Position numbers and translations under genes: made by a program. From the NCBI RefSeq assembly GCF_027812955.1, contig NZ_JAPYZV010000006.1, forward strand, positions 1 to 64,000: 64,000 nucleotides of DNA. Reading direction: 5' to 3'. This stretch comes from Pedococcus sp. 5OH_020 (GTDB lineage: Bacteria; Actinomycetota; Actinomycetes; Actinomycetales; Dermatophilaceae). Below, piece by piece: positions 52,025-59,688 of the stretch (within the stretch, counting starts at the first letter, position 1; each line of letters opens with the position of its first letter). The notes under the pieces were generated by a model. It did no database searches and had not been told where the DNA came from. It saw only the letters and a program-made list of their open reading frames with translations.

Positions 52025-53161
52025 ATGGCGACTCCTTCCGCGCGTCGTGCGGTGGCAGGTTTCGCCGCCGGGCGGCTGGTGCTCATGGCCGCCGTCCTCC
52101 TGGTCGCAGGTTGGGCCGGCCTCGGGCAGGAACGCCACCCGCTGGCGCAGGGGACCTGGTGGCTGGACCGGTTCGCCTTCTGGGACAGCTACCACTTCGT
52201 GCGCATCGCCGAACAGGGCTACCTTCCGCCGGGGCTGCCGTGCTGCGACCAGGCCTTCTTCCCTGGCTACCCGTTGCTCATGGTGGCGGTCCGCCCGTTG
52301 GTGGGAGGGAGCGCCATCGCCGCAGGGCTGCTCGTCTCCGTGCTGGCGTCGCTCGCGGCGGCGGCGCTGCTGTGGGCACTGGCTCGTCAGGAGGGGGGCT
52401 CCGCCGCGCTGGCTGGGCGCGCCGTCCTGCTGCTCGCTGTAGCTCCGTGCGCCGTCTTCCTAGGGGCGGTGTACACCGAGGCGGTCTTTCTGGCCCTCAC
52501 CCTGGGAGCGTGGCTCGCGGCGTCCCGCCACCGGTGGTGGTTCGCGGGCCTCCTGGCCGCCGGGGCGTGCGCGGTGCGCGTCAACGGGGTGTTCCTCGTC
52601 GTGGCCCTTGCCGTGCTCTACGCCCAGCAGCTCAGGACCCCTGAGGGGTGGCGCCGACCACGCACGGACCTGCTTGCGATGAGCCTGCCGGCGGTCTCCG
52701 TCGGCGGCTACCTGGCCTACCTCCACCACCTCACCGGTTCCTGGGACGCGTGGCGGGAGGCGGAGGACCAGGGCTGGCGCCGTTCCACGGCGTGGCCGTG
52801 GGAGGGCCTTGCCGCCGCGGTGCGTTCGGTCGCAGCGGCTCCGGACTGGGCCCTGGCCTTCTCTCGCAGCCTGGACGTGGCCGCCGTGGTGCTCACCACT
52901 TTCGCCGTCCTGGCGCTGGCGCGGCAGCGGCGATGGGCGGAGACGGCATACCTCGCGCTCTCCGTGGGGGTGGTCGCGTGCTCGACCGTCTGGGTGTCGG
53001 CACCGCGGTACGCGCTGGCGTGGTTTCCGGTCTACCTGCTGCTTGCCCGCTGGGGCGAGCGCAGCCCGGGCCGGTTCTGGGTGCGTACCTACGCCGTGGT
53101 GTCCGCGGTCGCCATGGCGCTGGCCACCGTGTCGTTCGCCACCCGGACCTGGGTGGCCTGA
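52025..53161 (+). CDS. PIG-V-like mannosyltransferase, polytopic membrane protein
   Basis: 378 aa GT-C-type glycosyltransferase similar to bacterial PIG-V homologues. The first lumenal block WWLDRFAFWDSYHFVRIAEQGYLPPG and FFPGYPLLM are the family signature (acidic residue in WDS). Ten or so membrane helices follow. They are expected to use polyprenyl-phosphate mannose to decorate lipoglycans. The frame opens at 51956, but ATG at 52025 (MATPSARRAVAGFAAGR) gives a basic N-terminus and has CATGAT 7 bases upstream. It is absent from the corresponding mycobacterial order, so it looks inserted between nudC and the mycoredoxin gene. Confidence 0.85.
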   Translation: MATPSARRAVAGFAAGRLVLMAAVLLVAGWAGLGQERHPLAQGTWWLDRFAFWDSYHFVRIAEQGYLPPGLPCCDQAFFPGYPLLMVAVRPLVGGSAIAAGLLVSVLASLAAAALLWALARQEGGSAALAGRAVLLLAVAPCAVFLGAVYTEAVFLALTLGAWLAASRHRWWFAGLLAAGACAVRVNGVFLVVALAVLYAQQLRTPEGWRRPRTDLLAMSLPAVSVGGYLAYLHHLTGSWDAWREAEDQGWRRSTAWPWEGLAAAVRSVAAAPDWALAFSRSLDVAAVVLTTFAVLALARQRRWAETAYLALSVGVVACSTVWVSAPRYALAWFPVYLLLARWGERSPGRFWVRTYAVVSAVAMALATVSFATRTWVA

Positions 53162-53209
53162 CAGTGGACCAGAGTGGCCTCAGCAGCGTCCCGCGGTCCC
53201 GCTGCGGGG

Positions 53210-53479
53210 TCAGGGCGTGGCGGCCAGGCGCTTCTTGACCTCGCCGAGCGAAGGGTTGGTGGCGGCCGAGCCGTCGGGGAAGAGCAGGGTCGGGACGGTC
53301 TGGTTGCCACCGTTCACGTCCATGACGAAGGCCACCGCCTCCGGCGCCTCCTCGATGTTGACCTCGGTGAACGGGATCCCCTCGCGGCCGAGCTGAGCCT
53401 TGAGCCGGTTGCAGTACCCGCACCACGACGTGCTGAACATGGTCACGGAGCCGGGGGCTGGAGCCTTGGTGGTCGTCAT
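53210..53479 (-). CDS. mrx1: Mycoredoxin (glutaredoxin-like)
   Basis: 89 aa thioredoxin-fold reductase. The active site WCGYCNRLKAQL near residue 20, cis-Pro TVPTLLF and the C-terminal NPSLGEVKKRL match mycoredoxin-1, which reduces mycothiol mixed disulfides in Actinobacteria. GTG/ATG choice is clear: MTTTKAPAPGSVTMFSTSW begins at 53479. It occupies the Rv3198A position near UvrD2 and WhiB7, consistent with a redox stress cluster. Confidence 0.92.
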   Translation of the reverse strand: MTTTKAPAPGSVTMFSTSWCGYCNRLKAQLGREGIPFTEVNIEEAPEAVAFVMDVNGGNQTVPTLLFPDGSAATNPSLGEVKKRLAATP

Positions 53480-53612
53480 GGGGGTCGTATCCGCCTTCTT
53501 CCTCGAGGGCCGGGCAGCATCGAGGCAGCCGCGGCGGGTCGTCCTCTACAACACCCGACCGCTCCCTGATCTTCCCCGCCACCAGGTATGAGATCTGTGG
53601 CCATGATGGTGC

Positions 53613-54041
53613 ATGGCCATCGACCCAGACCTCCTCGCGCTCGCCGGCAGCCGGAACCTTGCCGCTCTCGCCGCCCTCAAACGCGATGGCAGGCCGCAGC
53701 TGTCCATGGTGAACTTCCACCTCGACCCTGCCGGTCCCATCGCCCGGGTCTCGGTGGTCGACGGTCGGGCGAAGGTCGCAAACCTGCGTCGGGACCCTCG
53801 TGCCTCGCTGCTGGTGACCTCGAAGGACGGCTGGTCGTATGCCGTTCTCGAGGGCGACGCGCACCTCTCCGAGGTGGCCCGCGAGGAGGACGACGCGACC
53901 GTGGAGGAGCTCGTGGAGCTCTACCGGGCGATCCGGGGCGAGGATCACCCGGACTGGGACGACTACCGGCGCGCCATGGTGGCGGACGGACGGCTCGTGC
54001 TGCGCCTGGAGGTGACGAAGGTCTACGGGCTCGTCCAGTGA
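53613..54041 (+). CDS. PPOX-class F420-dependent oxidoreductase
   Basis: 142 aa split-barrel protein of the F420/FMN PPOX type. SRNLAALAALKRDGRPQLSMVNFHLDPAGPIARVSVVDGRAKVANLRRDPRASLLVTSKDGW is the binding core, and the C-terminal LVLRLEVTKVYGLVQ block is typical of TIGR03618 proteins. It would use deazaflavin F420 or a flavin; the substrate is unknown. No operon link beyond facing the same way as uvrD2, 48 bases downstream. Confidence 0.85.
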   Translation: MAIDPDLLALAGSRNLAALAALKRDGRPQLSMVNFHLDPAGPIARVSVVDGRAKVANLRRDPRASLLVTSKDGWSYAVLEGDAHLSEVAREEDDATVEELVELYRAIRGEDHPDWDDYRRAMVADGRLVLRLEVTKVYGLVQ

Positions 54042-54089
54042 CGCGGGGGCCCACCGCAGGCGTCAGAGGCGTCTGAGAGGATCGCTGCG

Positions 54090-56273
54090 ATGTCAAGCCA
54101 GCCAGGCGCACGGCCGCCCTCACCGGACGAGGTGCTGGCGGCCCTGGACCCGGAGCAGCGAGAGGTCGCGGCGCACCCGCTGGGCCCGATGTGCGTGCTG
54201 GCCGGCGCCGGCACGGGGAAGACCCGGGCGATCACGCACCGGATCGCCTTCGGCGTCCACTCCGGCGCCTACCAGCCGCAGCGGGTCCTCGCGGTCACGT
54301 TCACCGCACGGGCTGCGGGGGAGATGCGGACGCGGCTGCGCGCCCTGGGCGTGGGTGGTGTCCAGGCGCGCACCTTCCACGCGGCGGCACTGCGGCAGCT
54401 GCACTACTTCTGGCCGCAGGCGGTCGGGGGGGCCGCCCCGGAGGTGATGAGCCAGAAGGCGGCGGCCGTCGCACAGGCTGCGGCCTCACTGCGCCTGGAC
54501 CTGGCCCGGGACCGGACGGCGATCCGCGACCTGGCCGCAGAGATCGAGTGGGCGAAGGTCTCCATGCTCACCCCCGAGACGTACGCTGCCGGCGCCCGTG
54601 CCGCCCGCCGCGACCCGCCGGGGCTCGACCCCACCGCCATGGCGAGAGTTCTCGAGGCCTACGAGCAGGTCAAGAGCCAACGCGGCGTCATCGACTTCGA
54701 GGACGTGCTGCTCGTCACGGTGGGCATCCTCGCCGAGCGGGACGACATCGCCCGGGCGGTGCGCGCCCAGTACCGGCACTTCGTCGTCGACGAGTACCAG
54801 GACGTCAACGCCCTGCAGCAGCGTCTGCTCGACCTCTGGGTCGGCGAGCGGAAGGACCTGTGCGTGGTGGGCGACCCCGCGCAGACGATCTACTCGTTCA
54901 CGGGGGCGAGCCCGCAGCACCTGCTGGACTTCCCGGTGCGACACCCCGACGCCCAGGTGGTGCGTCTGGTGAGGAACTACCGCTCCACAGCACAGATCGT
55001 GCGCCTCGCGAACCTCGTCGTCCGTGGACCGTCCGGAGCGATGCGCAGCAACGCCGTGACGCTCCAGGCCCAGGGGGAGCAGGGCGTCGTGCCCACTCTG
55101 ACGGCACATGCGGACGACCCCGCCGAGGCCGCCGCGGTGGCCGACGAGATCTCCGCTCGGGTGGCGCGGGGCGTGTCTCCGGGCGACATCGCCGTGCTGT
55201 TCCGGACCAACGGGCAGTCGGAGGCTTTCGAGGCGGCTCTGGCGGACCGTGACATCCCCTACCTGGTGCGAGGGGGGGAGCGGTTCTTCGCGCGCAAGGA
55301 GGTGCGGGACGCCGTGCTGCTGATGCGTGGGGCTGCGCGGTCCGACGAGGGCTCCATCGCCCTGCCGGACCTGGTCCGCGACCTGCTGCTCGGCGCCGGG
55401 TGGACCAGACAGGCGCCCGCCTCGGGCGGAGCAGCCCGCGAGCGGTGGGAGTCCTTGGCGGCCCTGGCGGCCCTGGCCGACGATCTTGCAGCCACCAGCG
55501 CGCAGGCGCGGCTCCCGGACTTCGTCCGCGAGCTGGACGAGCGTGCTGCCGCTCAGCACGCGCCGGCCGTGCAGGGGGTCACCCTGGCGTCCCTGCATGC
55601 AGCCAAGGGCCTGGAGTGGGACGTCGTGTTCCTTGCCGGCTGCTCCGACGGCTACCTTCCCATCGCGATGGCCGACACCCAGGCGGCGATCGAGGAGGAG
55701 CGGCGGCTGACGTATGTGGGCGTGACGCGTGCTCGGCGCGAGCTGCGACTGTCGTGGGCCGGCGCTCGCACCCCGGGCTCTCGCGCCAGCCGCAGGCCGT
55801 CGCGGTTCCTCGACGCGGCCGCGGCCGTCCTCGGCGAAGGCGCCCGGTCGACGCCGAAGTCGGGGCCCAAGGGCACGCGATCCGGCACGAGGTCCGGCGC
55901 GACGCCGAAGCCGGCGCTCCCCGCACACTGCCGATCCTGCGGTGAGCAGCTCACCACGGCGGCCCAGCGCAAGACAGGCCGCTGCGACGACTGTCCACCG
56001 ACCTATGACGAGGCCACGTTCGAGCGGCTGCGGGAGTGGCGCCTTGCTGTCGCTCGGGGTGCCAGCGTCCCCGCCTTCGTCGTGTTCACCGACGCGACCC
56101 TCACCGCGATCGCGGAGCGGGAGCCGTCCTCCGAGGCGCAGCTGGCTTCCATCTCCGGGGTCGGGGCCCGGAAGCTGAGCCTGTACGGCGAGCAGGTGCT
56201 CTCCGTACTCGCCGGAGTGGACCCGTCGGCGGTCGTCGAAAGCCCTTCTGCCACAAGGGATTCCGACGGCTAG
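54090..56273 (+). CDS. uvrD2: UvrD2 helicase with tetracysteine and HRDC domains
   Basis: 727 aa SF1 helicase specific to Actinobacteria. Walker A VLAGAGTGKTRAITHRIAF lies near residue 38, with motif II FVVDEYQDVNALQQRL, GDPAQTIYSFTGAS, LHAAKGLEWDVVFLAGCSDGYLPI and YVGVTRARRELRLS. The linker has a tetracysteine motif, CRSCGEQL..GRCDDCPP, known in mycobacterial UvrD2. It is followed by an HRDC domain, FERLREWRLAVARGASVPAFVVFTDATL. ATG with GAGAGGAT about 8 bases upstream. The whiB7 promoter begins 27 bases after its stop. Confidence 0.93.
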   Translation: MSSQPGARPPSPDEVLAALDPEQREVAAHPLGPMCVLAGAGTGKTRAITHRIAFGVHSGAYQPQRVLAVTFTARAAGEMRTRLRALGVGGVQARTFHAAALRQLHYFWPQAVGGAAPEVMSQKAAAVAQAAASLRLDLARDRTAIRDLAAEIEWAKVSMLTPETYAAGARAARRDPPGLDPTAMARVLEAYEQVKSQRGVIDFEDVLLVTVGILAERDDIARAVRAQYRHFVVDEYQDVNALQQRLLDLWVGERKDLCVVGDPAQTIYSFTGASPQHLLDFPVRHPDAQVVRLVRNYRSTAQIVRLANLVVRGPSGAMRSNAVTLQAQGEQGVVPTLTAHADDPAEAAAVADEISARVARGVSPGDIAVLFRTNGQSEAFEAALADRDIPYLVRGGERFFARKEVRDAVLLMRGAARSDEGSIALPDLVRDLLLGAGWTRQAPASGGAARERWESLAALAALADDLAATSAQARLPDFVRELDERAAAQHAPAVQGVTLASLHAAKGLEWDVVFLAGCSDGYLPIAMADTQAAIEEERRLTYVGVTRARRELRLSWAGARTPGSRASRRPSRFLDAAAAVLGEGARSTPKSGPKGTRSGTRSGATPKPALPAHCRSCGEQLTTAAQRKTGRCDDCPPTYDEATFERLREWRLAVARGASVPAFVVFTDATLTAIAEREPSSEAQLASISGVGARKLSLYGEQVLSVLAGVDPSAVVESPSATRDSDG

Positions 56274-56299
56274 ACGTGGATCGAAGCAGCTTGTTCCCG

Positions 56300-56346
56300 C
56301 TTTCTTGTTAAATGCGTTGCCCGGCCGGCCGAGGCTCCCGTACTCT
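56300..56346 (+). promoter_or_regulatory. whiB7 promoter with upstream AT-rich element
   Basis: AT-rich CTTTCTTGTTAAAT (56300-56313) is followed after GCG by TTGCCC (56317-56322), an 18-base spacer and TACTCT (56341-56346). WhiB7 is known to activate through an AT-hook contacting an AT-rich stretch placed just upstream of the -35; this layout fits self-activation. Predicted transcript start is near 56353, giving a leader of about 545 nt. Confidence 0.65.
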
Positions 56347-56411
56347 GAACGAACACATCCCGGCGGGTCTGACCTGTCGGCCCTACTCAGCGCCTGAAGG
56401 AGGTTGGCCCC

Positions 56412-56648
56412 ATGGAGAGCTCCACGATGACGATCGACGCGAAGCACGGCATCCGCGTCCGTTCTGCGTGCCCCGAGGCCGGCCGTGTCCTCCTCGCCGG
56501 TGCCCGCGGCTCGGTCCAGGGGACCACTGTGTCCGCGCCCGTCGCCACCGGTGTGAACACCACTGTGTCCGCCCCGACGTACGTCGGTGGCTTCGGCGCC
56601 CCCATCCAGGACCTCGCGTTCCGTACCTACGGAGAACCACCTGTCTAG
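56412..56648 (+). CDS. Leader ORF (uORF) of whiB7, 78 codons
   Basis: 78 aa ORF with a very strong Shine-Dalgarno AAGGAGG (56397-56403) 8 bases before the ATG. It contains a 12-codon internal duplication: TTVSAP is repeated, from ACCACTGTGTCCGC at 56523 and 56559. There is no domain, signal or known homologue I can name. It lies between the whiB7 promoter and the attenuator hairpin, so its translation probably senses ribosome inhibition, as with whiB7 leaders in mycobacteria. It may still be a functional small protein. Confidence 0.65.
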   Translation: MESSTMTIDAKHGIRVRSACPEAGRVLLAGARGSVQGTTVSAPVATGVNTTVSAPTYVGGFGAPIQDLAFRTYGEPPV

Positions 56649-56673
56649 GCACCAGCCAGCAGGCCCTCTCCGA

Positions 56674-56716
56674 GGCCGCGGAACCCGATATCCGGGATCC
56701 GCGGCCTTTCTGTTTG
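56674..56716 (+). terminator. Attenuator (intrinsic terminator) in the whiB7 leader
   Basis: GGCCGCGGA/TCCGCGGCC (56674-56682/56698-56706) stacks on CCCG/CGGG across an A-A mismatch, with loop ATATC. It is followed by TTTCTGTTT, a rare U-rich tail in this genome. It begins 25 bases after the uORF stop and about 180 before whiB7. Confidence 0.88.
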
Positions 56717-56807
56717 TCCAGAGCTGCCGTCCCGACCACCAAGACCTCTTCCGCACCAGCAGGAAGCAGCACCAGATGCACCAGCAGGACCGCACCCAGC
56801 AGAACGG

Positions 56808-56836
56808 GCCGGCCCCCGACCGGGGGAGCACCGGCC
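56808..56836 (+). ncRNA. Second leader hairpin before whiB7
   Basis: GGCCGG/CCGGCC (56807-56812/56831-56836) encloses CCCCC/GGGGG (56813-56817/56822-56826) with a GACC loop and a 4-base bulge. It lies between the attenuator and the whiB7 Shine-Dalgarno (56883-56888). A role in antitermination or stability is only inferred. Confidence 0.5.
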
Positions 56837-56897
56837 GGAACAGCACCGAGACAGCCGTCACGACCGTGACGCGGACGACAGAGGGAGGTGACACCCG

Positions 56898-57185
56898 ATG
56901 CAGCTGAGCGCACTTCACGACCTGAACCAGCAGGCCGCCGTCGCAGGCGCAGGCATCCCGTGTCGAGAGAACGACGCCGAGCTGTGGTTCGCCGAGAGCC
57001 CCGCCGACGTCGAGTTCGCAAAGGCCTTGTGCCGCACGTGCCCGGCCCGCGTCGCCTGCCTCGCAGGCGCGCTCGAGCGCTCCGAGCCGTGGGGCGTCTG
57101 GGGCGGTGAGCTGTTCGTCCAAGGAGCAGTCGTCGCCCGCAAGCGTCCTCGTGGCCGGCCGCGCAAGAACCAGGTCGCCGCATGA
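56898..57185 (+). CDS. whiB7: WhiB7 redox-sensing transcription activator
   Basis: 95 aa. Four Fe-S cysteines at 22, 45, 48 and 54 (ALCRTCPARVAC), the beta-turn WGVWGG at 65-70 and the C-terminal AT-hook RPRGRPRKN (RGRP 85-88) that identifies WhiB7 rather than other Wbl proteins. It binds the primary sigma factor and switches on intrinsic antibiotic resistance. ATG with GGGAGG 9 bases upstream. Expression is expected to be controlled by the promoter at 56300-56346 and the attenuator at 56674-56716. It follows uvrD2 as in mycobacteria. Confidence 0.95.
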   Translation: MQLSALHDLNQQAAVAGAGIPCRENDAELWFAESPADVEFAKALCRTCPARVACLAGALERSEPWGVWGGELFVQGAVVARKRPRGRPRKNQVAA

Positions 57186-57228
57186 GCACCCCCGCACCGT
57201 CCGTTCTTCGTCCATGAGGAGCTTCACC

Positions 57229-57360
57229 ATGTTCCAGGCCTTGTACGCCGACCTGGCGCGCGCCCACCGAAAGCGCCGCCAACGGGAGTACCAGCGCCAG
57301 CTCGAGGTCCGGGCCCAGCACGAGATGCTGGTCGCCTTCCCTCGCATGCTGGCCCGGTGA
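57229..57360 (+). CDS. Small basic helical protein
   Basis: 43 aa: MFQALYADLARAHRKRRQRE and a second helix EVRAQHEMLVAFPRML, strongly basic and probably one long amphipathic helix. GAGGAG lies 8 bases before the ATG; an alternative ATG at 57214 is in frame. It lies 43 bases after whiB7 and before a terminator, so it is likely cotranscribed. Not recognised. Confidence 0.6.
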   Translation: MFQALYADLARAHRKRRQREYQRQLEVRAQHEMLVAFPRMLAR

Positions 57361-57371
57361 CCCGCTGCCCG

Positions 57372-57419
57372 AACCCGCCGGGACCCCCGCTCTGGAGTGG
57401 TCCCGGCGGGTTCCTCTTT
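57372..57419 (+). terminator. Terminator of the whiB7 unit
   Basis: AACCCGCCGGGACC (57372-57385) and its exact complement (57399-57412) form a 14-bp stem with a 13-base loop, followed by TTCCTCTTT. Confidence 0.88.
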
Positions 57420-57460
57420 GCCCACCCATCTCTCGGACGTGTCTGGCTAGGCTGAGGAAC

Positions 57461-58132
57461 ATGGCCAGACAGCTCCGGATCGCCCAGGACCCTGCCGCCG
57501 ACGAGGTCCTGAGCCGGGACCCCTTCGCTCTGCTCGTCGGGATGCTGCTGGACCAGCAGTACCCGATGGAGCACGCCTTCCGCGGACCGTGGAAGATCCT
57601 TCAGCGGTTCGGCAGCCTCGACTCTCAGGCGATCGCGGAGGCCCAGCCTGAGGCTTTCGCCGACCTCTGTGCGACTCCTCCGGCGATCCACCGGTATGGC
57701 CGCTCTATGGCGGGCCGCGTCCAGCAGCTGGCCGCAGTCGTCAGGGACGAGTACGGCGGTCGTGCCGAGAGCATCTGGGAGGACGCCCCGGACGCCCGCG
57801 AGCTGCTCGAGCGACTGCGGGCGCTGCCTGGCTTCGGCGACCAGAAGGCCCGGATCTTCGCCGCCCTGGTCGGCAAGCAGCTCGGGCTGCGACCCCCCGG
57901 GTGGCAGGAGGCCGTGGGCCCGTATGCCGAGGAGGGCTCCTTCCGCTCCGTGGCCGATGTCGTGGACGCCGCCTCCCTCGCCAAGGTTCGCGAGTTCAAG
58001 CAGGCGGCGAAGGCGGAGGCGAAGGCGAAGGCAGCTGGTGCCACCACGGCCTCCGCCCCCGCCTCGGCGCCGGCGCAGGCCTCGGGGCGCGGGCGCACCG
58101 CCGGCACGAGGCGCCCAGCCGCGAAGGGCTGA
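57461..58132 (+). CDS. HhH-GPD-type base-excision repair protein
   Basis: 223 aa protein similar to the uncharacterised HhH-GPD family (TIGR03252-like). The helical core has DPFALLVGMLLDQQYPMEHAFRGPW and the HhH region LRALPGFGDQKARIFAAL with GFGDQK. The GPD aspartate is not clear and the family lacks the Fe-S cluster of Nth, so glycosylase activity is uncertain. The last 45 residues are Ala/Lys-rich, like a DNA-binding tail. The ATG has TAGGCT (57448-57453) 7 bases upstream, leaderless. Confidence 0.82.
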   Translation: MARQLRIAQDPAADEVLSRDPFALLVGMLLDQQYPMEHAFRGPWKILQRFGSLDSQAIAEAQPEAFADLCATPPAIHRYGRSMAGRVQQLAAVVRDEYGGRAESIWEDAPDARELLERLRALPGFGDQKARIFAALVGKQLGLRPPGWQEAVGPYAEEGSFRSVADVVDAASLAKVREFKQAAKAEAKAKAAGATTASAPASAPAQASGRGRTAGTRRPAAKG

Positions 58133-58135
58133 CCG

Positions 58136-58327
58136 ATGCGGCGCCGGAAGGACGCACCTGACCCCTACGTCTGCGGGACGTGCGGCCGGACTGCGCAAGA
58201 CGCTGCCTCAGTGGCGCTCCTGTGGACCCGCGGACTCGAGAGCGGGCGACAGGTGTGGACCTGCGAGCGCTGCAGCCGTCAGCATCTGCGCAGCATCGAG
58301 GGCAAGCTCGACTCTGCTTGGTGGTGA
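58136..58327 (+). CDS. Small zinc-ribbon protein
   Basis: 63 aa with two CxxC pairs, YVCGTCGRTA near residue 13 and WTCERCSRQH near 43, giving a zinc knuckle, and an aromatic WTRGLESGRQVW loop. Starts 3 bases after the HhH-GPD stop with AAGGG upstream and is probably cotranscribed with it. Function unknown. Confidence 0.75.
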   Translation: MRRRKDAPDPYVCGTCGRTAQDAASVALLWTRGLESGRQVWTCERCSRQHLRSIEGKLDSAWW

Positions 58328-58353
58328 CCTGGGTGGTCTAGCGGCCTGCGTGC

Positions 58354-59688
58354 TCAGACCGGTGGCGGAAGGTGGCGCATGCGCATACCGGGCATGTGCT
58401 CCACGACGATGCCGCGAGCCGGCACGGTGCCTCCCAGCTGGCACAGCACACCGATCCCGCCGAGCCACACGCGATGGATCAGCAGGTACGCCGGTGGCAG
58501 GTTGAGCTTCATCCCGACGAGGAACTCGGGCCTGCGCACGTCGTTGATGTGCGCAGCGACACTGCGCAGCCAACCCCGGCTGAAGGTGAACTCGTCATGG
58601 GTCAGCGGCTCGATGAACGGCTGAAGGTACTCCAGCAGCGCCTCCGCGTCGAGGTTCATCGACGGCTTGATGAACCCCTCCGAACGCAGCCCAGCCTCGA
58701 GCTCGGCAGCCTCCGCACACAGGGCGGCTGCGACGAGCGCCCCCATCGCAGGGGGCAGACCTTGGGGCAGGCGGTTCACCGCGCCGTAGTCGATGACCCC
58801 GAGGCGGCCGTCCGGCAGCAGGCGGAAGTTTCCCGGATGCGGGTCCGCGTGCAGGAGTCCCGCGCGGGCGGGGCCCACGAGCAGGAACTCCATGTAGCGA
58901 CGGGAGGCGGCGTCGCGCTCAGCCCTGCTGCCCGACGCCACGATCGTCGACAGCGGTGTGCCGTCCATCCACTCCGAGACGATGACGTGCTCGCTGTGGA
59001 CGAGCACATCGGGCACCGCGAAATGGGCATCGCCCCGGAACACCTTGGCGAAGCGCCGCTGGCTTGCCGCCTCCAGGTTGTAGTCGAGCTCCTCGGCCAT
59101 CCGGGACTTGAGCTCGTCGGTGATCGGCTTGATGTCCATGCCGGGAATCCAGCCACCCGCGATGCGGGCCACCCGCGCGAGCTGGTTGAGGTCGGAGAGC
59201 AGTGCCTGCCCGGCTCCGGGGTACTGGATCTTGACGGCCACCTCGCGACCGTCGCGCCACACGCCTCTGTGCACCTGCCCGATGGACGCCGCGGCGGCGG
59301 GAGTGTCGGAGAACGACTCGAACTTGGCAGTCCGCCAGCGAGGGCCGAGCTCCTTCGCGAGCACCTTGTGCACGGTTGCCGGGGGCAGGGGTGGTGCCGC
59401 CTCCTGAAGCTTCGTCAGGGTCGCCCGGTACGGCGCCGCCATCTCCTCGGGCAGTGCCGCCTCCATGACGGACATGGCCTGCCCGAACTTCATCGCCCCG
59501 CCCTTGAGCTCCCCGAGCACCTTGAAGAGCTGCTCGGCCGTCCGCGCCTGCAGCTCGGCCGCCACCGCTTCGGCGGGCTTGCCCCCCACCCGCTTACCGA
59601 GCCCCACCGCCGTGCGGCCCGCGAAGCCCAGCGGCAGGCTGGCCAGCCTGGCCGTGCGGGAGACGGCGCGGCGCGGAAGTTCGCTCAT
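58354..59688 (-). CDS. ABC1/UbiB-family atypical kinase
   Basis: 444 aa protein of the UbiB/ADCK family. The defining KxGQ motif (GGAMKFGQAMSVME) is near residue 70 and the Ala-rich loop PAAAASIGQVHRG near 145. The VAIK-like lysine is in VAVKIQYPG, with catalytic loop LLHADPHPGNFRLL and metal motif VIDYGAVNRL. UbiB kinases support quinone biosynthesis; the mycobacterial homologue Rv3197 is linked to macrolide resistance. The ATG at 59688 overlaps the stop of the ThiF-like gene (ATGA). Confidence 0.92.
   Translation of the reverse strand: MSELPRRAVSRTARLASLPLGFAGRTAVGLGKRVGGKPAEAVAAELQARTAEQLFKVLGELKGGAMKFGQAMSVMEAALPEEMAAPYRATLTKLQEAAPPLPPATVHKVLAKELGPRWRTAKFESFSDTPAAAASIGQVHRGVWRDGREVAVKIQYPGAGQALLSDLNQLARVARIAGGWIPGMDIKPITDELKSRMAEELDYNLEAASQRRFAKVFRGDAHFAVPDVLVHSEHVIVSEWMDGTPLSTIVASGSRAERDAASRRYMEFLLVGPARAGLLHADPHPGNFRLLPDGRLGVIDYGAVNRLPQGLPPAMGALVAAALCAEAAELEAGLRSEGFIKPSMNLDAEALLEYLQPFIEPLTHDEFTFSRGWLRSVAAHINDVRRPEFLVGMKLNLPPAYLLIHRVWLGGIGVLCQLGGTVPARGIVVEHMPGMRMRHLPPPV

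Noticed and set aside
56587-56907. 107-codon frame through the whiB7 attenuator
   Set aside because: No ribosome-binding site, runs across the terminator and ends inside whiB7; a shadow frame.
54486-57425. 979-codon minus-strand frame over uvrD2 and whiB7
   Set aside because: Antisense to two well-identified genes; no domain recognisable.
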